This document shows positions 23,931 through 36,794 of a stretch of 64,000 bases of DNA, in pieces (position 1 is the first letter of the stretch; each line of letters begins with the position of its first letter). The stretch comes from Eonycteris spelaea. Its lineage: Eukaryota > Chordata > Mammalia > Chiroptera > Pteropodidae. The DNA is taken from NCBI GenBank assembly GCA_003508835.1, contig PUFA01000012.1, forward strand, positions 19,324,001 to 19,388,000, in the 5' to 3' direction. The position numbers and the translations under genes were made by a program. A model generated the notes under the pieces. The model did not search any database. It was not told the origin of the DNA and saw nothing but the letters and a program-made list of their open reading frames with translations.

Positions 23931-24538
23931 AATTAAAAACAAAATGGCGGTGGAGTTTCCTTTCTCCTTTATGATGTTCCCTCCTTGATAAACTGTAGTG
24001 AGCTACTGCTCAAACAACAAACCGCCCCAGGATAAGAGATAAGAAAGCAGAGAAGCACTGATTGTCTACACAAAACTTTGGATAAAAAAGTTGGTTATGT
24101 TTACAAAGAGGCAGTGTTTAACATTAACAAAGACACAAAGGAAGATGCTTTTCTTCCCTTTACTTGTCATCTATGGAGACTTTTTGCAAATGGGCATCTC
24201 AGAGCAATATGGCATTCTAAACATTTTATAAAATGGGTTTTAGATGCTTTCTCCTTCGAATACCATCACATCAGTGAAACATTTGGAAATAATCACTGCC
24301 AAAATGTTCACAAAGCCACAGCAACTTAAAGACCGTAAATCCCCAAATCACATAATAGTCACATAATTTCAACAGCAAATGGGACAAAACACATTTAGGA
24401 ATTGTAGCTACAAAGCGACAAGACTCATTACACAAAATACCACAACCAGTCTTTCCAGTATTGTCACTGTCATCAGTCAATCCTCCACAAAGAGATGTAA
24501 ACACTTTGAGCTCCAGGAGCAAATTAGAATGGCAGTAA
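23931..24538. other. Intron sequence, nothing recognised
   Basis: An 83-codon frame (24078-24329) and an overlapping antisense frame show no family resemblance. Confidence 0.4.
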
Positions 24539-24539
24539 A

Positions 24540-24695
24540 TTAGAATCACTTAGAAAGCTTTAAAAGAAGAATAGTAATGTCTGAACTCTACCCACCAAAA
24601 TCTGAATATCTTAAAGAGGGGAACCAGGTATTAGGATTTGTTTGTAGAAGTTCTAAGTGATTCTAATGTACAGTTAAGATTGAGAACCACTGTCT
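24540..24695 (+). mobile_element. MER5-type hAT element
   Basis: tagaatcacttagaaagctt, tgaactctacccaccaaaat and gattgagaaccactg match MER5 internal and terminal phrases. The end GAACCACTG is well kept. Confidence 0.75.
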
Positions 24696-25204
24696 AGAGA
24701 AAGAGGTAGATCTGTGGCGATGATATTATCAGAGATCAAAAACATTTAACCACTTTCGACTGACTGCGCAGACTTATAAAGGACAGGTTTACACAAGCCA
24801 AATGATTTTAGCATTACAACTCACTAGCAAGATGTACTCAGGTGACCATACATCTCAAGATTTCCAAGATAATCTTGGCCCATGCCTATTGTTTCGATGT
24901 AGTTATTCATAGCACTCCTTTTCATTTTAAAAAGTGTGTAGTTTAGATGATAATTTATATGTTAAATCTATCCATAAAGTACCTCCTCCAAAAAAGTCAG
25001 TCACAAATCCCAGCTTGGGTCCTTATTTTGCCCAGCCCTCATCTGCTGGCACTTCAGCAGTCCTTAGGATGGATGCTCTGCTCTACCCAGTACCCATCAT
25101 TGGAAAACACCTGCACTTGACCTCCTGATGGCTGCTTTTGCAACGTGAGCCATTCTTTGCTTTTGACCTTCCACGCTACTTTCCCCAAATTCAGCATCTA
25201 TCTC
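24696..25204. other. Intron sequence, nothing recognised
   Basis: No repeat or gene supported. Confidence 0.4.
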
Positions 25205-25205
25205 A

Positions 25206-25407
25206 GTGGTTCTCAACCTTTATCTGACTGGTTCTCAAGCTGCACATGAGAAATTTTTGGGGAGGCAGGGGTTAAATATTCGATTACCCAGGCCATATTC
25301 TAGGCCAATAAAAATTGAATCTACAATCTGCAAGGGTGAAACGCAGGCATCAATATTTTTGAAGGTGATGTAACTGTGCAGCCAAGATTAAGAACCAGCA
25401 TTGTCTA
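25206..25407 (+). mobile_element. MER5-like hAT element
   Basis: It starts with the typical cagtggttctcaacctttat and contains cccaggccatattctaggcc and aagattaagaaccagc near the end. Confidence 0.75.
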
Positions 25408-26335
25408 GGTGATTCCAACAGTGCCTGGTGTCGCCAACCACTGAACTCTGTCTAGTTCAGATTACAGGGGTCCCTGAATTCAGTCTATGATTCTGCTGAT
25501 GCTCGAACTTCTTTTGTTTCTCAAAAACCTTTTATTGACAGGCAAAACTTGTGTCAGATGCTAATGGAAAAAGATGCACAGAGAAGCATGGTCTCTGGTT
25601 AAAGAAACTGTAATAATTCCGATCCAATAGAACCTATGCCAGAACATAATTAAAATAAAAAATATCAACACAAACCATCTGCAAAATGACACACCATCAT
25701 TCCATGCTTTCTTGCTCGGTGATTGTTTCCCCATTCCTTTCCTTTACCTCAAACCAATCATCTTTTCCTGGGTTCCATCTATTTCTCATGTACATGGAAT
25801 AACAACAACCCCAAAGGCATTAATTAGACAAGCTAAGGCACTTGGGTCTTTTAGCTGTTTGCCATCAGTTAGACCTTCTGCGTCTATAGAATTATGTTGG
25901 CCCATCACACAACAAAGCATAATAGCAAATGTCTCAGAAGTTATGTCTGGGAGATACAGATGATCACAATAAAGATCCAATCCACCAGAGTTAGTTTCTA
26001 AAGCCATAGATTTACAAAAGTAAGTGTTACTAAATTATAATGATAACATTTTGGAAACAATGCAGATATTAACTGAGGATTGCTGGTTGTATAGAATCCA
26101 AGGAGAGGAAGGTTGAGATAAAAAGTAGTCAAAAATTAATCAAGCTCATTTAAATTATTGCTATTAAACACTAAAAGGATCTGGAACAGGAAATAGTCAA
26201 GACATAGTCTGCATGCTCCCTAGTATTTCCTGTCCTTGGAATGGAAAATACACTGAGAGGATTAAGACATCTGAAAATTATATTTACTTCCCTTTATTGA
26301 GGCTTTGTGTACATTTTTTAATGAAGGATTTAATG
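25408..26335. other. Intron sequence, nothing recognised
   Basis: Opposing frames at 25712-25963 and 25786-26007 are shadows of each other without family resemblance. Confidence 0.4.
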
Positions 26336-26337
26336 GA

Positions 26338-26560
26338 AAGAGTGTGGACATGTTTTAAAGAATGTAAGACTTTGAGTCAGTTAGACCTAAGTTTGAATCC
26401 AAGATTGAGGTTGTGTAACTAAGTCTGTGAAACCAAAAAGTCTTGATTTCTTCACCTGTAAACAGGGTTTGTCTTGCTTATGTCACAGAAGATGCTGGAA
26501 GGATAAAATAAGATAACCGGTACCTTCTGTGTGTCAAGCAATGCAAAACAACAACAAAAG
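26338..26560 (+). repeat. MIR fragment
   Basis: gtcagttagacctaagtttg, ttgatttcttcacctgtaaa and ggataaaataagataaccgg keep MIR order. Confidence 0.8.
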
Positions 26561-26775
26561 TAAACCACAGTGCTTAGCACACAAAAGATACAGACAGTTG
26601 AGTCTGTCTGATGAATAACACCTGTTTCACAAATTTGTCGTTAATACCTGAGGTGAAAAAACCCTGTCTGACAATGCAAATGCTATTCTCCTAAGCTGTT
26701 AGTTTTAATATACAAACTCCAAGTCTAGTATGTCTTGCTGCCTCTGCCATCACTAACTGAGCATCTATATCCACC

Positions 26776-27150
26776 TGCTATGGACTGAATGTTTGTGTCT
26801 CTCCAAAATTCTTGTATTGAAAACTAATCCCAAATGTGATGGCATTTGGAGAATGGGCCTTTTGAAGGTGATTAGGTCATGAGGGTGGAACCCTCATGAA
26901 TGGGATTAGTTCCCTTATTAGATCCCGATGGGCACCCCTACCCCTTCTGCCATGTGAGGACACAGTGAAAAGACAGCTGTCTATGAACCAAAAAGTGGGT
27001 TCTCATCAGACACGAAATTATCTGGTGCCTTAATGTTGTGTTGGACTTTCTCTGCCTCCAGTACTGTGAGGAATAATTTTTTGTTGTGTATAAGCCACCC
27101 AGTCTATTAGATATTTCCTTACAGCACAGCAGCATGAACAGACTAAGATA
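26776..27150 (+). mobile_element. Solo LTR of the MaLR (MLT1/MST) class
   Basis: It begins TGCTATGGACTGAATG, contains aggtcatgagggtggaaccc, a tctgccatgtgaggacacag block and ccacccagtctatt, and ends in gactaagata. All are diagnostic of MaLR LTRs. Direct 5-bp repeats (ccacc at 26771-26775 and 27151-27155) frame it exactly. No internal sequence remains, so it is a solo LTR. Confidence 0.93.
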
Positions 27151-29227
27151 CCACCTCATATAAAAGTGAGCTTGGGTTTCATTGTTGAGTACAATCACAA
27201 ATACATTAACATTTACCTCCATTTTAGTCTTTCTGAAACTAGATACATATTGTTCATTTTGGGGGAAAAAGTCTGTACTTGGATTTAGACAGTGATTATA
27301 AAACATCACTTATTGAAGAGATTCTTACAGCCTTGATTCTGTGCCATTTGATGCAGTTCAACACAACCTTACTAAGTGTTTCCTCCTTAACAAGCCTTCC
27401 AAAGACAAATAAGTTCTTGCTTTCAAAGAATTTATAAAATAAGTGCTCAGGACTGAGTTTGATGCTACTGCAGAAAACTCTCCTGACTCAAGGATTCAGG
27501 ATTTGAAGTTGCAAGATGCTCCCTGCTTTCTGTGAAAGCCAATCGCCTTCTTATGCCTCTGAGTGTGAGACATCCCATCTTGTTAAAAGGAAAATAAGAT
27601 GCGAGAACTGGGAAGAATGCTACTTTCCTTTCACCATGATAAATACAGTTCAAGGGCATAGAAAATGGACAACCTTAGGCCAGTAAATACACAAAGGGCT
27701 AAAGCCTTCACACTAGTCTAGAGTATTCTAGAATAGTGCAAGAGGAAGTTATGCTACATGTTAATGAAAGGAAGTGAGGACACAAATACTTAGCCATCAC
27801 TACTCTGCTCAGGGTTCAGCATTATTTATTCAAGCCCTACTAGATGTAACAGCTGTTTCCCAAGGGCTCTGTTCTTCACCATTTTTTTCTTATGTTCTAC
27901 GTTCTCTCTTTGAATAATATCACTCTCGTGTATAGCTTCAAGTAACTCAAATACATCAGTGTATTAAAAACCTGTATTTACAAATAAGGGATATACTTCC
28001 ATCAAGAGTTTAGAATGTTGAGTGAGGAAGCAAAACACAGACACATAAACACAACAATTTCAGAGCAACAGAAACATGAACTAATCTGTTTTATCTTTTA
28101 TTGTGGTAAGAAAATAATGGCATGGAAATTATAGTTTCTATAAGGTGGGAGCAATCTCCTCTCTCTCACACACTCCCAAAGCAGAGTTCTAGTGGTGAAA
28201 AAGAGATATAGATATTAAATAACTTAGAATTTCTGCCATATCTAGGTTTAAAAACCCAGATTCAAAGGAGAAACAAGTGACATGTACTAAGACTGGATAA
28301 CATAGAGACAGGGTAGATTCATAAGATAATTGCTGTTTTGTAAAGTGTATGTTTCCCACTTAGCATAGCAAAATTATATGAATTAATTAAGCCTGCCAGA
28401 GGAGATGAGGGAAAGAGAATGGCCTATAACTCCTGACACAGCAGAATACAGATTGCTGGGACAAAGAATCAAAGTCATCTTAAATTAAAGAGGGCAAAGA
28501 AGAGAATAACAAAGAAAAGGGCAAAACAGGAACAAGATACCACCAAGCATTAAAATAAAGCAGCAAGCGTAAAACACAAAGCACAAACATCTCAGCAACT
28601 TGTCAGCAACACTCCTTAGAAATTCAAGTGAGAGTCAGAAAGGCAGCTGGTGCTGCTGGGGTGTGTTAAGAGTTTGTTGCCAGGGCTCATAAAAAAAGCT
28701 AAAGGTCACATTTGGGAGATAGAAATAGGTTTCCCTTATGCAAGGGAAGAAATGGAAAGAGGACAGTGACACTCAGGAGGAGCTGACTTCCTCCACCTTC
28801 CCTCCCTTGGGACACAGTTGTTAGAGGAATGGGTAAGAAAAGCTGCAAGGACAGAAAGCTGCAGAAACTGAGACACTAAGAATCCTTGAATTCAGAATAC
28901 AGCAACCAAAGGACAGGCAAAACATCACACTGATTTCAAGAATGAGAAAAGAATGGAACCATGAAGTAGCCATAGGGCAGCCAAGATACAAAAGGAAACA
29001 GACAGTGTTGCATGAGCCCCTGTGAATTTTGACTCGTCATAAGGAAAGCATAGAGCAGAGGGTCACCTTAGAGGTCAACTCATCCAGCTCTCTGTACAAA
29101 TGTCAGTCTCTTCCAATCTCAGAAAATTCTAGCAACTTCTCTATCACAACTTCCCTTGACAGTTTAATCACTTCTCATTTTACAGTTGATTTTCATTTGG
29201 GGGAGGTAGGGACATGCCATAGATAGG
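27151..29227. other. Intron sequence, nothing clearly recognised
   Basis: 27350-27445 may be a decayed antisense L2 (acaacaagcc/aaataagttcttgctttc-like phrases). The remaining 1.8 kb, including A-rich stretches around 28480-28580, shows no gene or family. Confidence 0.4.
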
Positions 29228-29398
29228 ATATTGAATATTCTGTCAGGGATCCTGGGTTTTAATTTCGACTCTGCCTCCGACCTTGGAAAAATAACATTCC
29301 CGTTTCTGGGCCTCATTTCCTCGTCTTTAAAATGAAATAAATAGACCATCACCTCTCAGTTCACTTCATCCTCTATGTGGATAAATAATGAATGGTAA
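29228..29398 (+). repeat. MIR fragment
   Basis: gatcctgggttttaatttcg, ctctgcctccgaccttgg and cctcatttcctcgtctttaa are MIR-specific. Confidence 0.85.
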
Positions 29399-29675
29399 GT
29401 GTTTTCCTTATAATAATCCTTCATAAAACAGATCTCAAAAATAACTCTCCAGAATGAAACTTAACCTAACAATTGCCCTTTTAAGAGAGAACCACCCTAA
29501 TTCCTTTAACTTGTCTTTATTTTTCTGAATTCCTACTTATTAGAACAGTACTGATAATATTTTTTAAATAAAATCTTTCAAGGATATAGGACTTCGCAGC
29601 TTATGAAATGCATTTCTATCACTTTATCCTCACAATATTCAGATGAGGGAAGGTAGCAAAAACTCAACTGTCCCC
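29399..29675. other. Intron sequence, nothing recognised
   Basis: AT-rich spacer. Confidence 0.4.
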
Positions 29676-29679
29676 CCAT

Positions 29680-30105
29680 AACCATTCTTCTTTTCTTTTA
29701 TGATGTGGCCCATGACTATCTGAAATAAAGGCTACCTTTCCTAGCCTCCCCTAACCCCACAGCTAGACATGACACCTCTCTGGCAGAAGCAGTGTTATAA
29801 TTCCAGAAAGCATCCATAAAAACAGGTGACCATGTGCTTCTTTGCCCCTTTCTCCTTCTTGTTGGCCAAAATGTAGACCAATGGGTAGAGTTCAAGCAAC
29901 ATCTTGGACCACGAGGTAGAAACTCCTCCATGTGAAGGATGGAAAAACGACTGGTCAAAGTATTTTGATTCCTAATAACTCCATGAATTTGCTTTCACAA
30001 ACTATTTAAAATGAGATAAAAATAAACTTCTGTTTCATTTGAATAACTAATATTTTTATTTACTTCCATTACAGCCCAAATAAGTTCTAACTGATACAAT
30101 AGAGG
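29680..30105 (+). repeat. Ancient LTR relic (LTR33-like/ERVL class)
   Basis: gaaagcatccataaaaacag, ttctttgcccctttctcctt, acatcttggaccacgaggta, aataaacttctgtttcattt and tctaactgatacaat follow the order of an old LTR. The same class recurs at 36020-36480. Confidence 0.6.
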
Positions 30106-31204
30106 AATTATCAGTTTTGTTTTACTGATTTAATAATTTGTTGAAAACTTCAGTAGGCCTAACGTTTGAAGACAATTTTGACACATAAGCCCCAATACAC
30201 ATCTTATTCTCTCTCTAAATAGATAAAAGCTAAAATGCAAACCCTATAAAATGGAATTCATCTGTGACTACAACATCTCAGAAGCAGCTCCTGTTGCCTG
30301 CATGTGGATAAACATTCCTATGAGAAGTAAAGGGGACTATCACCGTTCTAGAATTAATTATGGGATATTAGACACCACCAGTCTCTAAGCAGCAGACTAG
30401 AGGAAGTGGGAACACAGGATTAGAAATACTAAGTGAACAAAAACATGCTCGTGCACACGCACACATGCGCACACATACCTCTTACCACGGCTGTGAGGTA
30501 CGTTTCAAAACCTTTCGAGAATGTCAAGAGTTTCTCAGGAAATAAACACAGACATCTTTACTCCTCTTCCCACGCAACCCCTTCACACTAGCTCCAGTCC
30601 TAAAACAACTACTTAGATAAGTCTTAGCACTTCCAGAAAGCAAAGGGTTGGGAAAGTTGGTCTTGATTCTCCCTGGGCTCAGGCAGACCATGAATTTCAC
30701 ACTGTTGGCCTCCCTCGTAGTGCTGTGTTCTGAAGCCCACAGCAGCTGAAGCATGAAGAGCAGGAACTGTTATTCCAGAACTGGTTGTATTAGAACGATT
30801 AATTTATTTGATCATTTTTAGATAATACTGCTCCATGTTTCTCACAGTAATTCCTCTAATAAGTAGAAGGACAGCACCTCTGATGCCCTGAACAGCTGGG
30901 ACAGCCCATTCACAATGTAGTAGAGGCAAACGAAGTCCATTAGTCAGCTCAGCTTTTCGATTTAAAAAGAACTTGTGGGCCATGTATCTTCCGGTTCTGC
31001 ATATTTTATAGTACTGAAATATTTTTAGACAAAAATATAAATAAAAGATGTTGCTGGGTTTTTGTACAATGCATTGAATGTATTATATTTTTATTGTGGT
31101 TTTATTTTTTCATAGCACACAACTATATAGTCCTGTGATGGGATAAGAAAAAGAAGAGAAAACTATTCTAAGACTCACAGGCAAGGATCCTGCTTTTATT
31201 AATC
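30106..31204. other. Intron sequence with a CA-rich patch
   Basis: 30448-30476 is an interrupted CA/CG alternation (cgtgcacacgcacacatgcg). Nothing else was recognised. Confidence 0.45.
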
Positions 31205-31620
31205 ATTCATAGATACTTTTATTCATATTTATTCAGAGTCTGAAGTATACCAGGCACTCTGTTTGGCATTGAGAATATAATAAAAGCAAAATACATATGG
31301 TCCTTTCTCTACTGGGGCATGTGGCTTGAAGATGAATACAGATAATTAATAAGAAATTAAAAGATGAATACAGATAACTAATAAGAAATTAAAATGTGTC
31401 ATTTCCTATGACATGAAAAGTATAAATAAACATGTAGGAGTCCCTAACTTGGTAAGGAAAGGAGAACAGAGTTCATGGGAGGAATTTAGGAAATGTTTCT
31501 TAAGGAAATGACAGCTAAGCTAAGATCTACCACAAGAGTAAGAATGCCTTGGTAATGATGGGAAGAATGTCCTCAGCAGAATGGACAACATGCCCTCTAT
31601 CCAGGAGCATTTTGGCTCTT
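31205..31620 (-). repeat. L2 fragment (antisense), about 400 bp
   Basis: tataccaggcactctgtttg, tacatatggtcctttctcta, gaggaatttaggaaatgttt and aatgacagctaagctaagat follow the long antisense L2 order. A 32-bp duplication (31330-31393) lies inside it. Confidence 0.75.
31330..31393. repeat. 32-bp tandem duplication
   Basis: The unit starting agatgaatacagata occurs at 31330 and again at 31362 with one base difference (attaat versus actaat). It is a local duplication inside the L2. Confidence 0.9.
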
Positions 31621-31654
31621 ACTCAAAAGGGGCAAAATATCACTATTTACTAAT

Positions 31655-31800
31655 AATTAGTTCATTCATTCAGTCATTAATATTTACTGAGCATCTACTG
31701 TGTGCCACATACTGTGCTATAATTACAAATCTCAAAGGGATAAATAAGACTGGGACCTTACCTCAAAGAGCAATCAGTTTTGTCAACAGAGGTAGTCCTT
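31655..31800 (-). repeat. L2 3' end fragment (antisense)
   Basis: ttcattcattcagtcattaa, ctgagcatctactgtgtgcc and aagactgggaccttacctc are typical of the antisense L2 3' end. Confidence 0.8.
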
Positions 31801-32004
31801 CCATAAATTGGTGGTACAATGGCTTCAGTTGCTAATAATCAGGCATAAACAGGACTTAGCGTAGTCATTAAAAGATGAGTAGGTATAATTCTGAGGGGAG
31901 ACGACAAGAAGGCAGTGGGGGAGAGGATCGAGAGATAGTGAAGGGAAGGCAAGGAGAAGAAAGAAGTGCAATAAACTCTGTATGAACAATTAACCAGCAA
32001 TGGT

Positions 32005-32029
32005 GCATTCATTCATTCATTCACTCATT
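32005..32029. repeat. (ATTC)n short microsatellite
   Basis: Five to six imperfect ATTC units. Confidence 0.8.
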
Positions 32030-33158
32030 TATTTAATTTTTAAAGCAGCCGACTTCCAAAAGTCAGTTTTGTTGGGAACACATTGTTCTCCAAACTAGCT
32101 TTTTTTAGGAGCTCTGAAATAGGATGCTAATTAATGATGGTGCCAAGGTTTCTATTTGACTTAGGGTAGTAGATGTCACACTAAGTCATGTGAGAGAAGC
32201 ACAGGGAGCCATCCTCTGGGAATGGGGGATGATTCAACTGGGGAAAACATGGTGGAAGGGCAATTTGATAATTGCCTTCTCAGAAAAAGCAAACATTTGA
32301 TGAATGCCCTCTGTGAAGAGGTCCTAGTGATGTTAAGTGTGGTGGGGGTGGGGAAAGACAGTAGATTGGGAGATCAGTCATTAAACCACCTCCATAGTAA
32401 AGAGAGAAAGTTCTAAGAATGGAAGAAAAGAAATGAAAGGAAAAAAATCGCAGAGATCAAAACTGGTTCCTGAATAAATTAGGGAGGATAAGAGAGAAAG
32501 AACTAGCAACATGAAGATAATTATAACTGGCACTTCCAAGCTGATGGTGGCCAACTGTTTTACAATGTCACCGAGTAAAGACAGAATAGGAAGATATGCT
32601 CCCTTCTGCTCTAGGAAATATCTTGATTAGAGAATAAAAATCGCCTTGGATTTTTCCTAGTAAGAGTTGAAGGGATGAAATAAGATATACCAATGAAGGT
32701 TGCAGAGCCTCCTTGGACGTCTTAAAAATGGGCTTGTAGTCTCAGGTGTCAGCATGAAGAACGTCCTTCAGAATGCTGAAAATGGCCAGATCAAGATGTC
32801 TGGGGCAGAGCTGGTGACATCCTGACATTTTCTTCCCCACTTTTTTACACCCAGCCCCTGAAAAAATGTATGATCCTGTTGTAATGAGGAAATTGACTAG
32901 ACAGAGCATTGCGACATGTTCTGTGGGTCCAGACGAACAGAAGGTAGGAGCGTGGGATAATGAGTTTCATAATACCAGACTCCACTACTCCCAGGTATAA
33001 TGGCTTCAGTCTGACTAGCAGAAATCATGGCTTTCTTATGAAAAGAAAAACTTGGTAAGCTCACATCCTTACTATTCAAAGAAAATTAAACACGATGAAC
33101 TACAGGAAATTTTCTAGACACGAATCCATCTTATACCTCTGGGACTTTGATGTATTTT
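32030..33158. other. Intron sequence, nothing recognised
   Basis: Short frames at 32222-32416 and 32897-33079 lack any support. Confidence 0.4.
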
Positions 33159-33159
33159 A

Positions 33160-33298
33160 CCTTTTATCTGAAACAACCTCCTTCTCTTATTCATTGGTTA
33201 ACTCCTTCTGGGCCTTCAGAATTCAGCAAGGAATACCGTCCCCTTTAGGAATGGTTTTCTGACCACCTCCTAGTCTAACTACAGATAGTTAGATCCTG
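33160..33298 (+). repeat. L2 fragment
   Basis: ggttaactccttctgggcct, tcagaattcagc and ctgaccacctcctagtctaa match the sense L2 middle 3' region. Confidence 0.65.
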
Positions 33299-33299
33299 C

Positions 33300-33765
33300 G
33301 GCAGATTACTCTTTCCAAAAATGGCTGCACCAATATACATCCTATCCCACATGCTCTTCTTATAGCATGACATTGACTTTTCTTTATCAAGAGAATCTTT
33401 GTTCCCCTATCTGGACTTGTGTAGATCTTTGTAACTGCCTCGAAAAATACATAATTTCTGAGAGTAATTCATAAAAGGCAACGTGGCTTCTGTCTGCCTC
33501 TCTCTTGGGATAATTGCCTTGGGAACCAAGCTACCATGTTGTGAGGACATTCAGAACATATGAAGAGGCCGTGTGTAGACGTTCTGAACAATGACCCCAG
33601 CTAGGCCCCCATCCAACATATAACACATGTAAGCAAATGAATCTTCAATTGATTTCAGCCCTTAGACGTCAAATTTTCTAGTAAAGACCCCAGACATTGT
33701 GGAGTAGGGACAGACTATTCTTGATGTGCCCTGTCTTGATAAGCCACTAAAGTTTAAGGTAAAAA
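33300..33765 (+). repeat. MLT1-class LTR relic
   Basis: attcataaaaggcaacgtgg, ccaagctaccatgttgtgag, gaagaggccgtgtgtag and ccccagacattgtggagtag are in MLT1-like order. The 3' end (tgataagccactaaagttt) is also typical. Confidence 0.75.
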
Positions 33766-33824
33766 TTTGCACAGTGATATAAAATGAATAGAGATACGAT
33801 TTTACATGTACCCATTTTAAATGA

Positions 33825-33975
33825 AATCATAGCTCTTATCATACAATATTATAATCCATTTATTTTATCTATCACAATACCGGGAACTCTCAGATGACTA
33901 GAAGAACATCTTTTCACTGTATGTCCCCAGGACCTAGCACAGGGTAAAAATAAATATTTGTTGGGTAGATGAAAT
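33825..33975 (+). repeat. L2 3' end fragment
   Basis: tatgtccccaggacctagca followed by cagggtaaaaataaatattt and gttgggtagatgaa is the sense L2 terminus. Confidence 0.75.
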
Positions 33976-34039
33976 TTTAGAGGACCCATATTATTCTACT
34001 CCTTCTACTCCTGATGCCTTCTACCCTGTATGACTCAAG

Positions 34040-34312
34040 GTCAACATAAATAATAAAAATTGACATTCACTGAGACCCTACTAATATCAGCAAATGTTCT
34101 AAAGATTTTATGGGCATAAATTTATTTAATATTTACACCAGCCCTAGCCCTATGGGGGAGGTATTTTTACTGAAGAAATAGAAGGAACTGAGGCGCAAAG
34201 AGGCAAAGACTCTTGCCCAAGTAGTCAGTGGCAGAATCAAGATTCGAACTTTAGGTAAGATTCAAACGTCCATAGCCTGTTATAGCCTGAAGCTTAACCA
34301 CTTCTCAGTATT
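34040..34312 (-). repeat. MIR, nearly full length (antisense)
   Basis: ggaactgaggcgcaaagagg, cttgcccaagtagtcagtgg and gattcgaactttaggtaaga occur in antisense MIR order. Confidence 0.8.
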
Positions 34313-34722
34313 AAAGATCACAGAGTGAGAGCTCAGGCAAGGATGGAAGATCTTCTGTCACCTACCTAGAGCTGCCAGTACTATAAGGAAAAAAATGATT
34401 TAATACTAGCAATAGCAAATGTGGGAGCTTAGTTGTCTTGTGCAATAAGAGCAGACAGCTCATGCTCTGTGACTGACAGCTTTAGGAAGATAGGTAGGTA
34501 TGCCAATTATTAAGCATGTCTCTCAGTTTCAAACCTACTCTTCCACATTACTTTGTGATACTGGGGCTAGGAACTCTGAAAACCAAATCAAGCTTTGACA
34601 GCTTGATCCCTGTTAGCCTCTGACAAGAGTGGTCACTACAGGCAACTACAAGGCTGGCGGAGGAAGAGGAAGAGACTTGCTGCTTGTCCCCATGAGCATC
34701 AGCAACTTCCTCCAGTGACACT
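34313..34722. other. Intron sequence, nothing recognised
   Basis: Unique spacer. The part from about 34580 may belong to the LTR relic that follows. Confidence 0.4.
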
Positions 34723-34724
34723 TG

Positions 34725-35045
34725 TCATTTGGCAATGCCACTTATTCCCTTGGATCTATTGATCCTGCTTTGCAGTCTTTCCAGCACTCACAGAACCAGC
34801 CTCGTCGCCCGCTTCAGAGACACGGTACAACAACCTTCCCCTCAAAGGTCTGAGTTTAGCCAAATTTTTCCCTTTGTTTGTCCAGCCCCAAGAGCAAAAG
34901 CTGCTTCCTGCATTTGCTATCATTTATACTTTAGTGTCTCCTCTTTGCCTTTTCACATTTTTAAGTCCTAGTAAACAATTCCTTATATTAAATTCTATCT
35001 GTTAAAACAACATATAGTTTCATACTACTGACCGGACCCTGATTG
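34725..35045 (+). repeat. Ancient LTR relic (ERVL class, LTR16-like)
   Basis: cttatattaaattctatctg and ctactgaccggaccctgatt form the expected 3' end, with a C/T-rich body before it. Family is uncertain. Confidence 0.5.
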
Positions 35046-36018
35046 ACGCAGGGGGGAGGGTAAAAATTAATACTCTCACAAAGCCGCATTCTGAGATTCA
35101 GCCAGAGAAATCTGCCCGTGGGACACTAAGACTCCCACCCCCTTCTTGATATCCTGACCTTTTAGGTCAAGCTTTACCTCCTAAGCTCTCTGGACCACTC
35201 TGAAGCCCCTACCATTTATGGAGCCTCACTTATAGAGGATAAAATTTTGTTGCATGGGAAACAGTTCTTTTAGTACATTGGTATTCTCGTTTGTATTCAC
35301 AAATATCTATGAAACACTGACTTTTAAAACATCATGTTGTACAACAAATATATATATATATATATATATTTCTTGTCAATCAAATCTTGATAAAGTCGGA
35401 AAAAATTTTTAAACAGAATCTTTTCACCTTTTAACATAAAAATTTCACTATGCTTTTGAAACAGGATGTTAGGTTTTTATTGATTGTTATTTTCACTTTA
35501 TTTACTTAATAATGTAGTTAAAAAATGAAATGAGTTACTTTTCCACAGGCAAACAAGGTTCCACATTTACCAATAAAAGCAAAAGTGAACAACATTTATC
35601 TAGCTTATACAAAATTGCGACTACAACCAAATAGAAGTCCCGTCCTTCATTTTTTTTTAAAGAGCTGTTTATTTTCATGAGACATCTTTTCCCTTTCCCA
35701 TTGAGTGTGTGGGTATGTATATGTTTTAGCATCAATTTTACTAAAGATTAATCTGTGTGGTAAGTGACAAAAGGTGGCAGAGTCTAATGAAGCATGCGTG
35801 TGACCGCACTAACCAGAAGGAACAGCTAGGGACAACATGGCAAGTGCTCCCTAAATCATGTTCTGAGCACCAGATATAAGGTGCATTATCGTCAGCAAAG
35901 AACATTCTTTATCTTCTCAAAAACTATTCTAGTGTTATTTTCTTCAACACTAAAGAGGAATTGATTTGTATTATGCTGTTTGTGGCTTCTTTTCTCCAAC
36001 GGTCTACAGCTGATGCTG
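35046..36018. other. Intron sequence with an AT microsatellite
   Basis: 35349-35370 is a run of about 11 TA units. The rest is unique. Confidence 0.45.
35349..35370. repeat. (TA)n microsatellite
   Basis: About eleven uninterrupted TA units. Confidence 0.9.
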
Positions 36019-36019
36019 T

Positions 36020-36480
36020 ATGTTTGCTCCCTTGACACCAAACCAACACCCCTCTCTCTTGCCTTTTTCTGCTTTAGGGGCTACAAAGCATAAATAATGT
36101 CCCGGATTCCCTAGCAGCTAGTGGTAACCAATGACACAGTTACCATTAAGCGACCTTTGAAATGTAAGCATATTAGGGCTCTGTATTTTCCCAGTCTAGA
36201 ACATAGGTGTTATATTTGGCAATTCAACAGTCATCTTGTGTCTAGGAGGCAACAGCTAACTACAGGGGGGAAAAACAATAAGCTTAATAAGCTTACTAAG
36301 GATGGTACAAAGAAAAGGCAAAAAAATCTGAGCTCCTATGGTGATATAGAGCAGCTGATCCAACACCAATATCTTCTTGTTATATGAGAAAAATTAACCC
36401 CTATTTGTTTAAGACCCCTAACCTCATTTTCTTACAGGTGAAGCACTGTTTGCTAGTACAGTGATGTAATAGTTTACTAT
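36020..36480 (+). repeat. Ancient LTR relic, same class as 29680-30105
   Basis: gtcatcttgtgtctaggagg, gatggtacaaagaaaaggca, atgagaaaaattaaccccta and tttgtttaagac show the class-typical second half. Strongly diverged. Confidence 0.5.
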
Positions 36481-36790
36481 AAAGCCTATGACATAATATT
36501 CATGATGATTATATAATTGAGTCAAGAATAACATTTTAAATAAAGTATATCGATAATATAAATATCAATCTATAATATATGTAACAATTTTAAGAGTCTA
36601 AGTTTCCACAATAAAATATTGATGGCAAAAATGACTGTAATAGCTAAGAATTACCTGGTTATTATTGTAATAATTACGTAGGAGTGAGTCAGAAATAGGC
36701 TGAAGAAGGAACAACTGTTGGGGTTGGGGATATACATGCAGAATAGAGATGCAACTGAAAAAAAGCTTTAAATAAAATGTTTATTACTCA
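36481..36790. other. AT-rich intron sequence
   Basis: Nothing recognised. Confidence 0.4.
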
Positions 36791-36794
36791 GAGG

